From NCBI GenBank assembly GCA_031296115.1, contig JARLGI010000038.1, positions 1-64,000 on the forward strand: DNA of 64,000 bases, given 5' to 3'. Source of the stretch: Acidobacteriota bacterium (GTDB taxonomy: Bacteria > Acidobacteriota > Terriglobia > Terriglobales > Acidobacteriaceae). The notes below the pieces were generated by a model. The model saw only the letters and a list, made by a program, of their open reading frames with translations, ran no database searches and was not told where the DNA came from. Each line of letters opens with the position of its first letter. Position 1 is the first letter of the stretch. A program made the translations under genes and the position numbers. Of the stretch, positions 37,380 to 46,934 are shown piece by piece.

Positions 37380-38750
37380 TCAGTCCACCGGCTTGACCGC
37401 GTCCATCAGGAAGAACAGACCTTCGGCCCACGTCGGGTGAATGTACACCGCGCCCTTCAGCAGCGTGTACGGCTTGTCGGCCAGCATGAGCGTGTAGGGA
37501 ATTTGGACGGTCTCGCCGCCGTCGCCGGACAAGATGCTCGCGCCCAGGATGCGGTCGTTGCTGGCGTCGACGATGAGCTTCATCAGCCCGGCAGTTTCGT
37601 CGCGCTCATAGGCGCGTGCTACCTGCGACATCGGGACCCTGCCAATCTTCAACTTGTATCCCTTGGCGCGCGCCTCCTTCTCGGTCATGCCCACGCCGCC
37701 CAGCTGCGGATCGGTAAAGACGCAGTAGGGGACGATCCGGTTCTTGGTGGACAGGCTTTTGCCCTCGATCAGGTTGCCGTACAGAATCTGAAAGTCGTTG
37801 TACGAAATATGGGTGAAAGCGGGCCCGCCCTTCACGTCACCGAGTGCCCAGATACCCGCCACACTGGTTTCGAGCCAATCGTTAACCTTCACCGAGCCGT
37901 CCTTGTTGGTTGCAACGCCCGCCTTGTCGAGAGCGAGTTCGTCGGTATTGGGGCGGCGGCCCGTCGCGACCAGAAGGTGCGAGGCGGTCAGGATTGATTC
38001 CGTCGCGCCCTGTTTGATGGTGACCGAAATGGTACCCGCTTTGCTCGCGACCTTCGTAGTCTCGGCATTGAGCAGGAACTTGATTCCTTCCGCTTCCAAT
38101 GCACGTTGCAATTCCGCCGCGACCTCGGGGTCTTCGCGCGGAACAATCTGGCCGGCATTGTGAATGATGGTCACGCGGCTGCCGAAGCGGGAGAACATTT
38201 GCCCGAACTCCAGCCCGATGTAACCGCCGCCGAGCACGAGCAAATGCTCCGGCACTTCGGTCAGCTCCATGATGGTTTCGTTGGTGAGATAGCTGACGGC
38301 GTCGAGTCCGGGGACGGCTGGGACCAACGAACGCCCACCGGTGTTGATGAAGATGTGCTCGCTCTCCAGTACCTGCTCGCCCACGGTGACGGAGTGCGGC
38401 CCGGTAAAGCGGGCTTCCCCCCAATACAGATGGAGGTTGGGGCGCTGATCGATGGATCGCTGCTGGCCGTCGCGGCGCGACTGCACCAGCTGGTTTTTCT
38501 GGGCGACGATTTTCGCCAGGTCGACCTTGACGTCGTGGGTCATCACGCCCCAGCGAGCGGCATCGCTCGCATAGTGCGCCACCAGGGCGCGGTGAACCAT
38601 GGTTTTGGTCGGAGTGCAGCCGGTGTTGATGCAGGTGCCGCCGAGGTGGGCCTTCTCCACCAGGGCGACGGTCCAGCCGTGGTCCGCAAGACTGCCGGCC
38701 ATCGGATTCCCCGCCTGCCCGCTGCCCAGGATGATCGCGTTATATTTCAT
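37380..38750 (-). CDS. mercuric-reductase-like FAD pyridine nucleotide-disulfide oxidoreductase
   Basis: A 456-residue two-dinucleotide-fold flavoprotein. FAD motif LGSGQAGNPMAG (8-19), redox disulfide GGTCINTGCTPTK (Cys40, Cys45), NAD(P) motif VLGGGYIGLEFGQMF and C-terminal YIHPTWAEGLF, whose His-Thr-x-Glu segment would be the catalytic base region. The N-terminal HMA domain and the C-terminal Cys-Cys pair needed for Hg(II) handling are missing, so it is not a true MerA; a dihydrolipoamide-like or quinone or disulfide reductase role is more likely. It lies 31 bases after the DUF4126 gene, probably one operon. No mer genes are nearby. Confidence 0.85.
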   Translation of the reverse strand: MKYNAIILGSGQAGNPMAGSLADHGWTVALVEKAHLGGTCINTGCTPTKTMVHRALVAHYASDAARWGVMTHDVKVDLAKIVAQKNQLVQSRRDGQQRSIDQRPNLHLYWGEARFTGPHSVTVGEQVLESEHIFINTGGRSLVPAVPGLDAVSYLTNETIMELTEVPEHLLVLGGGYIGLEFGQMFSRFGSRVTIIHNAGQIVPREDPEVAAELQRALEAEGIKFLLNAETTKVASKAGTISVTIKQGATESILTASHLLVATGRRPNTDELALDKAGVATNKDGSVKVNDWLETSVAGIWALGDVKGGPAFTHISYNDFQILYGNLIEGKSLSTKNRIVPYCVFTDPQLGGVGMTEKEARAKGYKLKIGRVPMSQVARAYERDETAGLMKLIVDASNDRILGASILSGDGGETVQIPYTLMLADKPYTLLKGAVYIHPTWAEGLFFLMDAVKPVD

Positions 38751-38781
38751 AGGAGCACCCGCCGCCTTTGCATGAACGGCG

Positions 38782-39258
38782 CTACCGCGGTGACACGATG
38801 AAGTAGGCCAGGCCGATTGCGACCAGGTCCTCGGGAATCGCGATCGCGATGTCCTTTACCTTGAGACTGCTGACCAGCGCCTTGCGAATGTGATAGCCCC
38901 CATAGGTGCCGATTGCCGCTCCGATCATGCCCATCAACACGCCCATCAACCACGTTTGGCCATACGCCGTGTAGAGGCAGGCGCCGGAGAAGCCTCCCAT
39001 GACGAGACGCGCACCGAATTGCATCGGGACCGTCCGCGCCGGAGTCGAGGGCAACTGGTCGGTGACGTATTCCACCAGAGCCAGCAAGGTCAGGATGCCC
39101 ACGGTGATTACCGAACCCATGAACCCGAGGAAGGTGCCATGTGGGTCGATCCAGCCGAGGTGGGCGGCCCAGCTAACTGCGGCAGGCCCGGTGAAGGTAC
39201 GAAGCCCCACAACGATCCCGATGCTGATGGTGAGCAACAAAACCGAGGTCGTATTCAT
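38782..39258 (-). CDS. DUF4126-like membrane protein
   Basis: A 158-residue protein with four hydrophobic helices (about 5-25, 40-60, 80-100 and 105-125) rich in Gly. SIGIVVGLRTFTGPA and LVEYVTDQLPSTPARTVP are typical of DUF4126. The ATG at 39258 with AAAGGA is preferred over the longer frame to 39372. It comes 31 bases before the MerA-like flavoprotein gene on the same strand. Function unknown; the pairing hints at a membrane partner for the flavoprotein. Confidence 0.7.
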   Translation of the reverse strand: MNTTSVLLLTISIGIVVGLRTFTGPAAVSWAAHLGWIDPHGTFLGFMGSVITVGILTLLALVEYVTDQLPSTPARTVPMQFGARLVMGGFSGACLYTAYGQTWLMGVLMGMIGAAIGTYGGYHIRKALVSSLKVKDIAIAIPEDLVAIGLAYFIVSPR

Positions 39259-39400
39259 CCGGCCATCCTTTCCGACTTGCGAAAGTACGCAACAGTGACT
39301 TGAGATTCCATGCCGGGATTCACGTCGCATTAATTTTCCAGTACGCGGCGGCGGGGCGCGGGTTTCGACCATCAGACGTGCGCGGCCCCACCGCGCTGCA

Positions 39401-39435
39401 GAAAAAGAAGAAGGCGGCCGACAGGTGCCGGCCGT
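39401..39435 (-). terminator. intrinsic terminator of the S9 peptidase gene
   Basis: On the minus strand a 6-bp GC stem (CGGCCG with CGGCCG) with an 8-base loop is followed by a pyrimidine run CCTTCTTCTTTTTC. It lies 22 bases past the S9 peptidase stop. Confidence 0.65.
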
Positions 39436-39456
39436 CCAGCGGATTAACCTAAAGGA

Positions 39457-41565
39457 CTACTTCGCCGGCTTGGTCCACTCATCCACCCAGCCGTTCACCG
39501 TCTGGTACCACAGGCGGCTGTTCTGGGGCTTGAGCACCCAGTGGCCTTCGTCAGGGAAGTACAGCATCTTCGATGGGACTTTCATCCGCTGCAACGTCGT
39601 GAATAACTGGAAACCCTCGGAGACATCGAGGCGGTAATCGAGCTGGCCGTGAACGACCAATAAGGGTGTCTTGAAGTTGGCGGCCGAGAGGTGCGGCGAC
39701 CACTTGCGGTACATCTCGCGGTTGGTCCAAGGCAGGCCCTTGAACTCCCACTCGTTGAACCACAGCTCCTCCGTCGTACCCCACGCCGACTCGGTGTTGA
39801 ACATCCCGTCGTGCGAGACCAGGCAATTGAAGCGCGTGGTGTGGCCCTCGATCCAATTGATGGCGTAGCCGCCGTAGCTGGCACCCAGCGCGCACTCGCG
39901 GTTCTTGTCGATGAAGGGATAGGTCTTCTCGGCGTAGTCGAGCCCGAGCATCAGGTCTTGGAAGGGTGCGCCGCCCCAGTCGCCGTTGATGGCGTCGATG
40001 AAGTTCTGCCCGTATCCAGTTGAGCCGTGGAAGTTTATCGCGACAATCACATAGCCGTTGGCGGCGAACAGTTCGGGGTTCCAGCGGTACGACCAGTCGT
40101 CGCCCCACGCGCCCTGCGGCCCGCCGTGGATGAGGTACTTCACCGGATACTTCTTGCGGGCGTCAAAGTTCGGCGGCTTCACCAGGAAGCCTTGCACTTT
40201 CTCTTTCGCGGCGCCGTCGAACCAGAAGGATTCCAGCGGCTGCATTTGGACCTGCGAGAGAACGGCGTCGTTCAACCTGGTGACGGGCTGCGCCTGGGAG
40301 AGCAGGCATCCCAGAACGCTGTAGGAATTTGCGGGCACGGCGATTCTGCACTGCGGAAACCGCAACGGCGCGCTGTAGATTTCGTTGGGCGCGGCAACGG
40401 ACATGCGATCGAAGACCAGCGTCTTGCCGTCGGCCGTGGGCGTGGGGCTGTCGTTGAACCCGGCGACCAGTTCCTGCGGCCATGGGTTCTGAGCGCCCAC
40501 GTTGAACTGGTAGATCGGCGCCTCACCTTCGTTCTCCGCGGTGAAGTAGATGGTCTTCGAGTCGGGCGACCACGCCATCGAGTCCACCCAGCGGTTGAAG
40601 TTCGGCGCCGCGTCGATAATCTTGCCGGTCGCGCGCTCGTAGAGCATCAGGCAGAAGCGGTCACTCTCGTAACCGCCGCGCAGCTGCGCACGATAAGCGA
40701 TGTACTTGCCATCGGGCGAATAGAGCGGGGTGCTGTCACTGCCAGGATTGGTGGTGATCTTCTTCGGCTCGCCACCCGCCGTCGGCACGATGAAGATGTC
40801 GCTGTTGGTGCTGATGGCCTGCACCTCGTCAAGGTTGCTGGTGTAGGCGACCTCCTTGCCGTCCGGCGAGAACGAATACTGGTCCTGTCCGCCGAGGCTG
40901 AACGGCGGCACGTCGTGGGCGCCCGGGGTGAGATCGCGGGCCACGCCATCGGCAGAGACGATGAACAGGTGGCTGTATTTGCCGTCGAAGTAGTGGTTCC
41001 AGTGGCGAAACATCAATTCCGTAAAGACACTGGCCTTCACCTTCGACTTGGCGCGCTCTTCGTCACGCTGCTGGTTGCAGGCGTCGTCTTTGCAATCGGG
41101 ATACACAGACGAGACGAACAGAATGCTATTGCCGTCGGGCGACCAGGTGCCGCCGGATGCTTCGGTGGAGATGGCGGTCACTTTGCGCGGCTCGCCAGTC
41201 AGAGCTCCGGTGGAAGAATCAAAGTCCTGCACCCAAATCTGTGTTGCCCCGTCGCGATTGGCCTCGAAGAGGATGCGCTTGCCATCAGGTGCGAAGCGAA
41301 TGCGGTCTTCCCCGGCTCCAGTAGCGGGAGTCAGACGGCGGGCCTCGCCGCCGCCGAGCGGAACGATCCAGAGATGGGTCTTGCGGGTGTTCTCTTCGAG
41401 ATTGACATCCACCGCGCTGAAGCCCACCCACCGGCTGTCGGGCGAAACCGTCGGCTCGCCGACGCGCTTGAGCTGCATCATATCTTCGAAGGTGAAGGGA
41501 CGCTTGCTTTGGGCAAGCCCGCAAAGCGAGAAGCAGAGAAGAACGAGAAGAATGCGGCGAACCAT
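39457..41565 (-). CDS. S9 family peptidase (prolyl oligopeptidase/acylaminoacyl-peptidase type), exported
   Basis: A 702-residue exported serine peptidase. The ATG at 41565 with GGAGG gives a signal peptide (VRRILLVLLCFSLCGLAQ); the frame is open to 41673. The N-terminal half is a TolB-like beta-propeller (units such as VSPDSRWVGF, FSPDGKEVAY, YSPDGKYIAY). The C-terminal alpha/beta hydrolase domain has HGGPQGAWGDDW oxyanion region, Ser563 in GASYGGY, Asp in HGQLDYRLDV and His in PDEGHWVL. It would release dipeptides or N-blocked residues in the periplasm. A terminator follows. Confidence 0.94.
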   Translation of the reverse strand: MVRRILLVLLCFSLCGLAQSKRPFTFEDMMQLKRVGEPTVSPDSRWVGFSAVDVNLEENTRKTHLWIVPLGGGEARRLTPATGAGEDRIRFAPDGKRILFEANRDGATQIWVQDFDSSTGALTGEPRKVTAISTEASGGTWSPDGNSILFVSSVYPDCKDDACNQQRDEERAKSKVKASVFTELMFRHWNHYFDGKYSHLFIVSADGVARDLTPGAHDVPPFSLGGQDQYSFSPDGKEVAYTSNLDEVQAISTNSDIFIVPTAGGEPKKITTNPGSDSTPLYSPDGKYIAYRAQLRGGYESDRFCLMLYERATGKIIDAAPNFNRWVDSMAWSPDSKTIYFTAENEGEAPIYQFNVGAQNPWPQELVAGFNDSPTPTADGKTLVFDRMSVAAPNEIYSAPLRFPQCRIAVPANSYSVLGCLLSQAQPVTRLNDAVLSQVQMQPLESFWFDGAAKEKVQGFLVKPPNFDARKKYPVKYLIHGGPQGAWGDDWSYRWNPELFAANGYVIVAINFHGSTGYGQNFIDAINGDWGGAPFQDLMLGLDYAEKTYPFIDKNRECALGASYGGYAINWIEGHTTRFNCLVSHDGMFNTESAWGTTEELWFNEWEFKGLPWTNREMYRKWSPHLSAANFKTPLLVVHGQLDYRLDVSEGFQLFTTLQRMKVPSKMLYFPDEGHWVLKPQNSRLWYQTVNGWVDEWTKPAK

Positions 41566-41829
41566 GAGACCTCCGGACCAAAACCAAGCGCGAAGATGCG
41601 CGTCTAAGAAACTGGGTAGTGTAAACCTGAGGAAGGGAATTGGCGAAACCCAAGGCGGGCTTCGCGGGTCCAACTAGAACAAGCTAGAACACGCCGGTCG
41701 ATGCTAGGTCCCGGTTAGAAGGTGTGTCGCTCTAAAGGGAAGATACGCGGGCGGGACTGGCGCGCCGAGGCGAACCGACCGCCGCTGCGCGGTCGCCTGG
41801 CATCGAATACAATACTGGCAAGGATCCTA

Positions 41830-42687
41830 ATGAAGTACTCCGAAGCTTCTCCAGCTATAAAGCCGATTCTCCTGCTGTCCCTTGCCGCGGTTCTGGCGCT
41901 GCCCGCGCTGGCGAGCGACCGCGGCGAGGGCCCTCTCGACCCGTCGCAGCCGACCGGCATCACGGTGGAGGAGATCATCCAGCGCTTTGCCGCCAAGGAA
42001 AAGCAGTTCAAGATCGCGCGCGAGCAATATACCTACCGGCAGAGCGTGACCGTGCAGACCCTTGAAGGAGACACGGTCGACGGCGAGTACAAGCAGGTGG
42101 ATGACATCCTGTTCGACGACAAAGGCAGGCGTCTGGACCAGGTGGTGTTCGCGCCGCAGTCCTCGCTGGTGCGCATCCAGATGACGCGCGAGGACTTCGA
42201 CGACATCAACCACCGCATGCCGTTCGTGCTCACCAGCGACGAGATTCCCGAGTACCAGATTCTCTACGTCGGCAAACAGAAAGAAGATGAGCTGGGCACA
42301 TACGTCTTCGACATTGCGCCTAAGACAATCGACAAGAACAAGCGGTACTTTCAAGGCCGCATCTGGGTGGACGACCACGATTTCCAGATCGTGAAGACCT
42401 ACGGCAAGAACGTGCCTGACATCGTGGGCAAGCACCGCGGCGGCCAGGAGAACCTGTTCCCCAATTTCACCACCTGGCGGCAGCAGATTGACGGCAAGTA
42501 CTGGTTCCCGGTTTACACGAAGGTGGACGACGAGCTGCACTTTTCCAATGGCGACATCCATGTCAGGCAGGTGGTGAAGTACAGCAACTACAAGCGCTTC
42601 GGGTCGAACGTGAAGATCACCTACGAAGGACAGGAGATCTCGAAGGATCAGTCGCAGCCGGGCACTACGCCGCCGCCGAAGAAATAA
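41830..42687 (+). CDS. exported protein of unknown function, LolA/outer-membrane-sorting-like
   Basis: A 285-residue exported protein. The ATG at 41830 (GGAT upstream) starts a signal peptide (about 1-29, ending ALAS); the frame is open to 41722. The first mature helix (ITVEEIIQRFAAKEKQFKIAREQYTYRQ) is followed by beta strands with FDDKGRRLDQVVF, IWVDDHDFQIVKTYGK and GKYWFPVYTKVDDELHF, which resemble the outer-membrane lipoprotein-sorting fold. The tail is polar with PPPKK. Common in Acidobacteriota as a conserved hypothetical. Alternative names are not better supported. Confidence 0.66.
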   Translation: MKYSEASPAIKPILLLSLAAVLALPALASDRGEGPLDPSQPTGITVEEIIQRFAAKEKQFKIAREQYTYRQSVTVQTLEGDTVDGEYKQVDDILFDDKGRRLDQVVFAPQSSLVRIQMTREDFDDINHRMPFVLTSDEIPEYQILYVGKQKEDELGTYVFDIAPKTIDKNKRYFQGRIWVDDHDFQIVKTYGKNVPDIVGKHRGGQENLFPNFTTWRQQIDGKYWFPVYTKVDDELHFSNGDIHVRQVVKYSNYKRFGSNVKITYEGQEISKDQSQPGTTPPPKK

Positions 42688-42744
42688 CCTGCTGTTTCCT
42701 CTTCGCCAAGCTGATGGCGAGAGCGCTCTGATCCGACGCTCCGC

Positions 42745-43359
42745 TCAGTAGAACAGATACTTGCGCCACTTCGAGTCGGAGCGGCCCATCAGGCGCATGA
42801 TGTGCCGGCTGGTATGCAGGTTGAAGGCGCGCGGCTCGCGCATCAGCTTCATGTTGGTCTCGTGCGGGAGCTGGTTGCCCTTCTTGCGGTTGCAGGAGTG
42901 ACAGCACGCCACCAGGTTCTCCCAGGTGGAGGCTCCGCCGCGCGAGCTCGGAATAACGTGGTCGAGCGTCAACTCGCCGGCAGCGAGGATCTTGCCGCAG
43001 TACTGGCAGGTGTTGCGGTCACGCAGCAGGATGTTCTTGCGCGACAGGGCGCGCGTCTGGTGGGGAATGCGCCGGTACTCCAGCAGGCGGATGACGGACG
43101 GCACGTGCATGGCGAGGCGCGCGGCATGCAGGTAGTGCCCGTTGGCCTCCTCCATCATGGCCACACCCTTGAGCACCAGGATGACGGCGCGCCGGGCCGC
43201 GCACACATTGATGGGCTCGTACGACGCGTTCAACACCAGCACGGGCGCGTGCAGCGCCGCCCACTGCGGCGGCTCGTCGCCCGCGACGCGGGCTTGATGC
43301 ATGCAACCGGCAAGGGACTTGCCGTATCGGGACGCTGCGCTTTGGACCGGCATCGACAT
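42745..43359 (-). CDS. HNH endonuclease family protein
   Basis: A 204-residue protein with a McrA-type HNH nuclease motif: [25 protein letters not shown] then [10 protein letters not shown], giving a CxxC..CxxC zinc pair and a beta-beta-alpha-metal site. The N-terminal half ([26 protein letters not shown]) is a conserved region of the stand-alone HNH family found widely in bacteria. The start is set at the ATG at 43359, 5 bases after the comF stop; longer frames overlap comF. Target DNA and physiological role are unknown; it is not next to restriction or toxin genes. Confidence 0.88.
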   Translation of the reverse strand: MSMPVQSAASRYGKSLAGCMHQARVAGDEPPQWAALHAPVLVLNASYEPINVCAARRAVILVLKGVAMMEEANGHYLHAARLAMHVPSVIRLLEYRRIPHQTRALSRKNILLRDRNTCQYCGKILAAGELTLDHVIPSSRGGASTWENLVACCHSCNRKKGNQLPHETNMKLMREPRAFNLHTSRHIMRLMGRSDSKWRKYLFY

Positions 43360-43364
43360 GCGTG

Positions 43365-44298
43365 TTAGACCGAAGCAGCCACCTCCACTGCCTCGCTTGC
43401 CTCCTCTTCCCCATGACTGGCATCGCCGCTGGTAACCGCGCCATGAAAGGCGCGGGCCACGGTCGCTGCCCAAACTTTTTCCGCACCGGCCTTCTTCAGG
43501 ACGCGGGCGCACTCCGAGAGCGTCGTGCCGGTGGTCATCACGTCATCCACCACGATCACCGTGCGGCCCTGTACCCGCCGGCGGTCCTCCACGCGGAACG
43601 CGTCCCGAATATTTTCGAGACGTTCTTCGCGGGTGAGTTCGACCTGCGAAACCGTAGCGCGCTTCCGGACTAACACTCCAGAGGCCAGCTCCAGCCGCTT
43701 GGGCAGGTGCTTGAGTGCCGTGCGGGCAATCAGTTCCGATTGGTTGAAGCCGCGCGCTCCACGCTTGCTTTGGTGCAGGGGAACCGCAATGACCAGAGGC
43801 ACCGCCATCGCCGCAACTGGGTAGCAGTTCCTCGATGGCATGCGCTGTCATGCTGCCCAGCGGCTGGACGACCGGAAAAACGGCCTCGTACTTCAGTAGA
43901 TGGATGAGGCCACGCAGCTCGCCTGCATACTCGCCGAAAGAAACCGCGCGCACTAATTCAGGCTCGAAATCCCGGCAAGTATGACAGCGTCCATCGCCCA
44001 TAAGCAGCTGCGCGCTGACCAGGCGATCGCCGCAGATGACACACTGCTGACCGCGAACCGGCTCGATGGCCGCCAGACATTTGGCACAGACAGGAATGCG
44101 GGAAATGTTGTCGAGGGGAGTATTGCAAAGCCTGCAATCGGAAGGGAAGAGGACAGAAAAAAAACTGCGCAGAAGGGTCTGTGAAAGCGCGGCGAGGACG
44201 GCGCGTCGCTCGGCGCGCTGCAGTCGTCGTTTAATTGCTAGCGAGTCACCACTGCTGAAGACGACCCTCCAACCGGCTCTTGCGCAAACCCAGCGCAA
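43365..44298 (-). pseudogene. comF: ComF-family phosphoribosyltransferase, interrupted by a frameshift
   Basis: ComF proteins act in DNA uptake and carry a PRTase fold. The N-terminal frame reads CRLCNTPLDNISRIPVCAKC and CVICGDRL (zinc knuckles), then CHTCRDF and LIHLLKYEAVFPVVQPLG, to about SMTAHAIEELLPSC. The next frame then continues with AVPLHQSKRGARGFNQSELIAR and the PRPP loop [14 protein letters not shown] to the stop at 43365. The join lies near 43805-43825 and needs one base gained or lost. Both halves are well conserved, so an assembly indel is a strong alternative to real decay. The likely start is a TTG at 44298 with AAGGG 7 bases upstream. An HNH gene follows after 5 bases. Confidence 0.8.
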
Positions 44299-44581
44299 GA
44301 TTGAACCCTTGTCGCCGGCGCCGCGGGATGCCGAAGGGCTGTTTGGCTTATCTCCGGTCCCGTAGCACCGTGACAGGTCAGTATATGTACATTGGATGCC
44401 CGCACGCAAATTGACAGGAAGGGTACCTGAGCGCGATTTCATCGAGATTTCATGTAGGCATACAAAGCCTCTTCCTCTCCGCTCTTGCCTGCACTTGTAA
44501 CAAGTGGCGCGGACGTGCTAACTTGCGCCGTCGCCATATTTTCCATCCTGCGCGGCGGTAGCATTCATCGACGAGGTTTTC

Positions 44582-46642
44582 ATGGCCGGCCACATTACCA
44601 TCAACGAAGAAACCGAGAAGCAAGTTCACCGCCCGTACGTGCCCCACCGCATGGAGATGAAGGAATTCACCTTCCGGGCGCTGTTGATCGGGCTGATCAT
44701 GACGGCCATTCTCGGCTCCGCCAACGCCTATCTGGGACTGAAAGCCGGCATGACCATCGCCGCCACCTATCCTGCAGCGGTCATTGGAATGGCCCTGCTC
44801 AGGCTCATGAGAGGCTCTCTGCTGGAGGAGAACATCGCCCGAACTGTCGGGTCCATCGGCGAGTCGGTGGCGGCGGGCGCGGTGTTTACTATTCCCGCTT
44901 TTGTGATGGCAGGCCTGTGGCCGGGGCTGACCAGTGAGAAGTATTGGAACTCGGTGGTGCTGATGGTCATCGGCGGCACGCTGGGCATCCTGCTGGTCAC
45001 GCTGCTGCGCCGGGTGATGGTGGAAGACCGCGAGTTGCCATTTCCGGAATCGGTGGCCGCCTCGGAAATTCACAAGGCGGGGCAGCAGGGCTCCAAGGCA
45101 GCGAAGATCCTTTTTGCCAACATGGGCTTTGGCAGCCTGATGTATCTGCTGGGCGCGATCAACGTGTTTTCGGCCAACAATACTTTTCCCGTCAGCATCA
45201 GCGCGCTGGGAAAGAAGCTGCTGCTGCGCACCAGCACTAATCCTAGCGTCGCAACAACTATCACCGGCGGCGCTTCGCTGCTGACCGCACCTGACGTGAG
45301 TCCGGCTTACCTCGGTGTGGGCTACATCATTGGGCCGCGGCTGGCGGCGCTCAACTTTGCCGGGGGCGTGCTGGCGTGGGGGCTGCTGGTTCCGCTTCTA
45401 ACCTTCCTCCTCGGCCCTTACATCCAGAGAGACCTGCCCGCCGGACAGACGCTTTCGTGGAGCTTGCTGGCGCAGGCCATTTATTTCTCGATTGTCAGGC
45501 CCATCGCCGTGGGCGGAATGTTGGTGGGCGCCTCTTACACGCTGTTCAAAATGCGCAAGCAGCTTGCTATCGGCATGGGGCGCGCCGTGTCTGACCTGAA
45601 GAAGTCGGCTGCAGCGCACGCCACCAGCAATCGGACGGAGCGCGACCTGCCCTCCAAGGTCGTCTTCCTGGGCGTTGCGGTCGTGTTTCTGGCGATGATC
45701 GCCCTTTACTACTACTTCATCGCTGGTGGCGGAAATCTTACGCAATCCAAGATCATCGCAGGCGCGCTGGTCGCCGCCGTTGTGATGATCGTCCTCGGTT
45801 TCTTCTTCGCGGCTGTTTCCGGCAACCTGGTCGGCATGATCGGTTCGTCCAACAATCCAGTGTCAGGCCTGACCCTTTGCACACTGGTCATTGCAGCGCT
45901 GTTGATGGTGGCGCTGGGCGTCTCGGGCGCAGGTGGTGTCGCCGCGGTGCTTGGAGTCGCGGCCGTTATCTGCGTCTCCTCCGCTGTGGCGGGCGAAATG
46001 TTACAGGACCTGAAGGTGGGCTACATCCTGGGCGGCACGCCATCGAAGATGCAAATCGGAGACCTGATGGGAGTGTTGGTGGCGTCGCTCGTGCTCTTCT
46101 TCCCCCTCGCGGTCCTTGACAAGGCCTACCATTTTGGCAGTTCCGCCCTTCCTGCGCCGCAAGCCGGATTGATGGCGATGCTGGCAAAGGGAATCGTTGG
46201 CGGTGATATGGCGTGGCCCCTGGTGGTGGTGGGAATTTTGATGGGCTTGGCTTTGGTCATGATCGAGGTGCGCAGCGTGATGTTGTTCGCGGTCGGCATG
46301 TACCTGCCGCTCGGCACCACGTTTGCCATCTTCGTCGGAGGGTTGATTCGCTGGGCAACGGACAAGTTGCGCGACCGTCGCGGCTTCAACGATGCCCAAA
46401 AAGCGCGCGTGGACAACGCCGGGGTGCTGACCGCCTCCGGCTTAATCGCCGGCGAGGCGCTCTGCGGGCTGGTGATTGCCGGGTTGGTCGGTTCAGGCCA
46501 TGATGTCACTCTTTTCACCTGGAAAGCGCCCTTCATCATGGCGCTGATTGCGCTGGCGGCGCTGATCGCCGTGATGACTCGTGTGCCGCTGGCGAATGCA
46601 GGCAGCCCGGATGAGCCCGCACCACCGACGGCAATTATGTAA
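44582..46642 (+). CDS. oligopeptide transporter, OPT family
   Basis: A 686-residue inner-membrane secondary transporter with about 16 helices. The family start FTFRALLIGLIMTAILGSANAYLGLKAG is clear, with NPVSGLTLCTLV and GGTPSKMQIGDLMGVL further on. OPT proteins import small peptides or metal-chelate conjugates by proton symport. A GAGG lies ahead of the ATG. It is monocistronic; downstream comes a family A repeat. With the exported peptidases in this window it fits a peptide-scavenging lifestyle. Confidence 0.92.
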   Translation: MAGHITINEETEKQVHRPYVPHRMEMKEFTFRALLIGLIMTAILGSANAYLGLKAGMTIAATYPAAVIGMALLRLMRGSLLEENIARTVGSIGESVAAGAVFTIPAFVMAGLWPGLTSEKYWNSVVLMVIGGTLGILLVTLLRRVMVEDRELPFPESVAASEIHKAGQQGSKAAKILFANMGFGSLMYLLGAINVFSANNTFPVSISALGKKLLLRTSTNPSVATTITGGASLLTAPDVSPAYLGVGYIIGPRLAALNFAGGVLAWGLLVPLLTFLLGPYIQRDLPAGQTLSWSLLAQAIYFSIVRPIAVGGMLVGASYTLFKMRKQLAIGMGRAVSDLKKSAAAHATSNRTERDLPSKVVFLGVAVVFLAMIALYYYFIAGGGNLTQSKIIAGALVAAVVMIVLGFFFAAVSGNLVGMIGSSNNPVSGLTLCTLVIAALLMVALGVSGAGGVAAVLGVAAVICVSSAVAGEMLQDLKVGYILGGTPSKMQIGDLMGVLVASLVLFFPLAVLDKAYHFGSSALPAPQAGLMAMLAKGIVGGDMAWPLVVVGILMGLALVMIEVRSVMLFAVGMYLPLGTTFAIFVGGLIRWATDKLRDRRGFNDAQKARVDNAGVLTASGLIAGEALCGLVIAGLVGSGHDVTLFTWKAPFIMALIALAALIAVMTRVPLANAGSPDEPAPPTAIM

Positions 46643-46697
46643 GGCTTCTACGACGTACCATGCGCCTTTGGAAAAACCTCTTACTGGGTCGTCTCGC

Positions 46698-46898
46698 TTT
46701 GAAGGGGCACGCCTTTAGGCGTGCCGAAAACGGTTGTAAATACGTTCGGCGTTAGCCACTGAGGGGACCTCGTTCTCGGGGTCCGGGTGAAAGCGCCTTG
46801 TGTGTACGCCTCGACTTCACAAACCGAGTCGCCTCAGGCGCTAAAGCCCGGTTCTTGATTCACGCTTTGCGGCACAGCTGAATCTGTGCTCCTTCAAA
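46698..46898. repeat. 200-base inverted-repeat element, family A copy 2
   Basis: Ends TTTGAAGGGGCAC and GTGCTCCTTCAAA are inverted. The interior shares GTTAGCCACTGAGGGGAC and GCGCTAAAGCCC with copy 1 at 24043-24282, in the same order. The left arm forms its own GGCACGCC...GGCGTGCC hairpin. It fills most of the gap between the OPT and yggS genes. Confidence 0.65.
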
Positions 46899-46934
46899 GA
46901 ACACCAACGCAGAAACTGCCTCGCGCCACCGACG

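Noticed and set aside
37380-38750. True mercuric reductase (merA)
   Set aside because: Lacks the C-terminal Cys pair and HMA domain, and no mer genes are nearby.
40027-41607. 526-aa plus-strand frame antisense to the S9 peptidase
   Set aside because: Antisense shadow; the S9 gene has catalytic residues, signal peptide and terminator.
42745-43359. HNH gene as part of a restriction or toxin system
   Set aside because: Neighbours are comF and housekeeping-type genes; no methylase, specificity or immunity gene is present.
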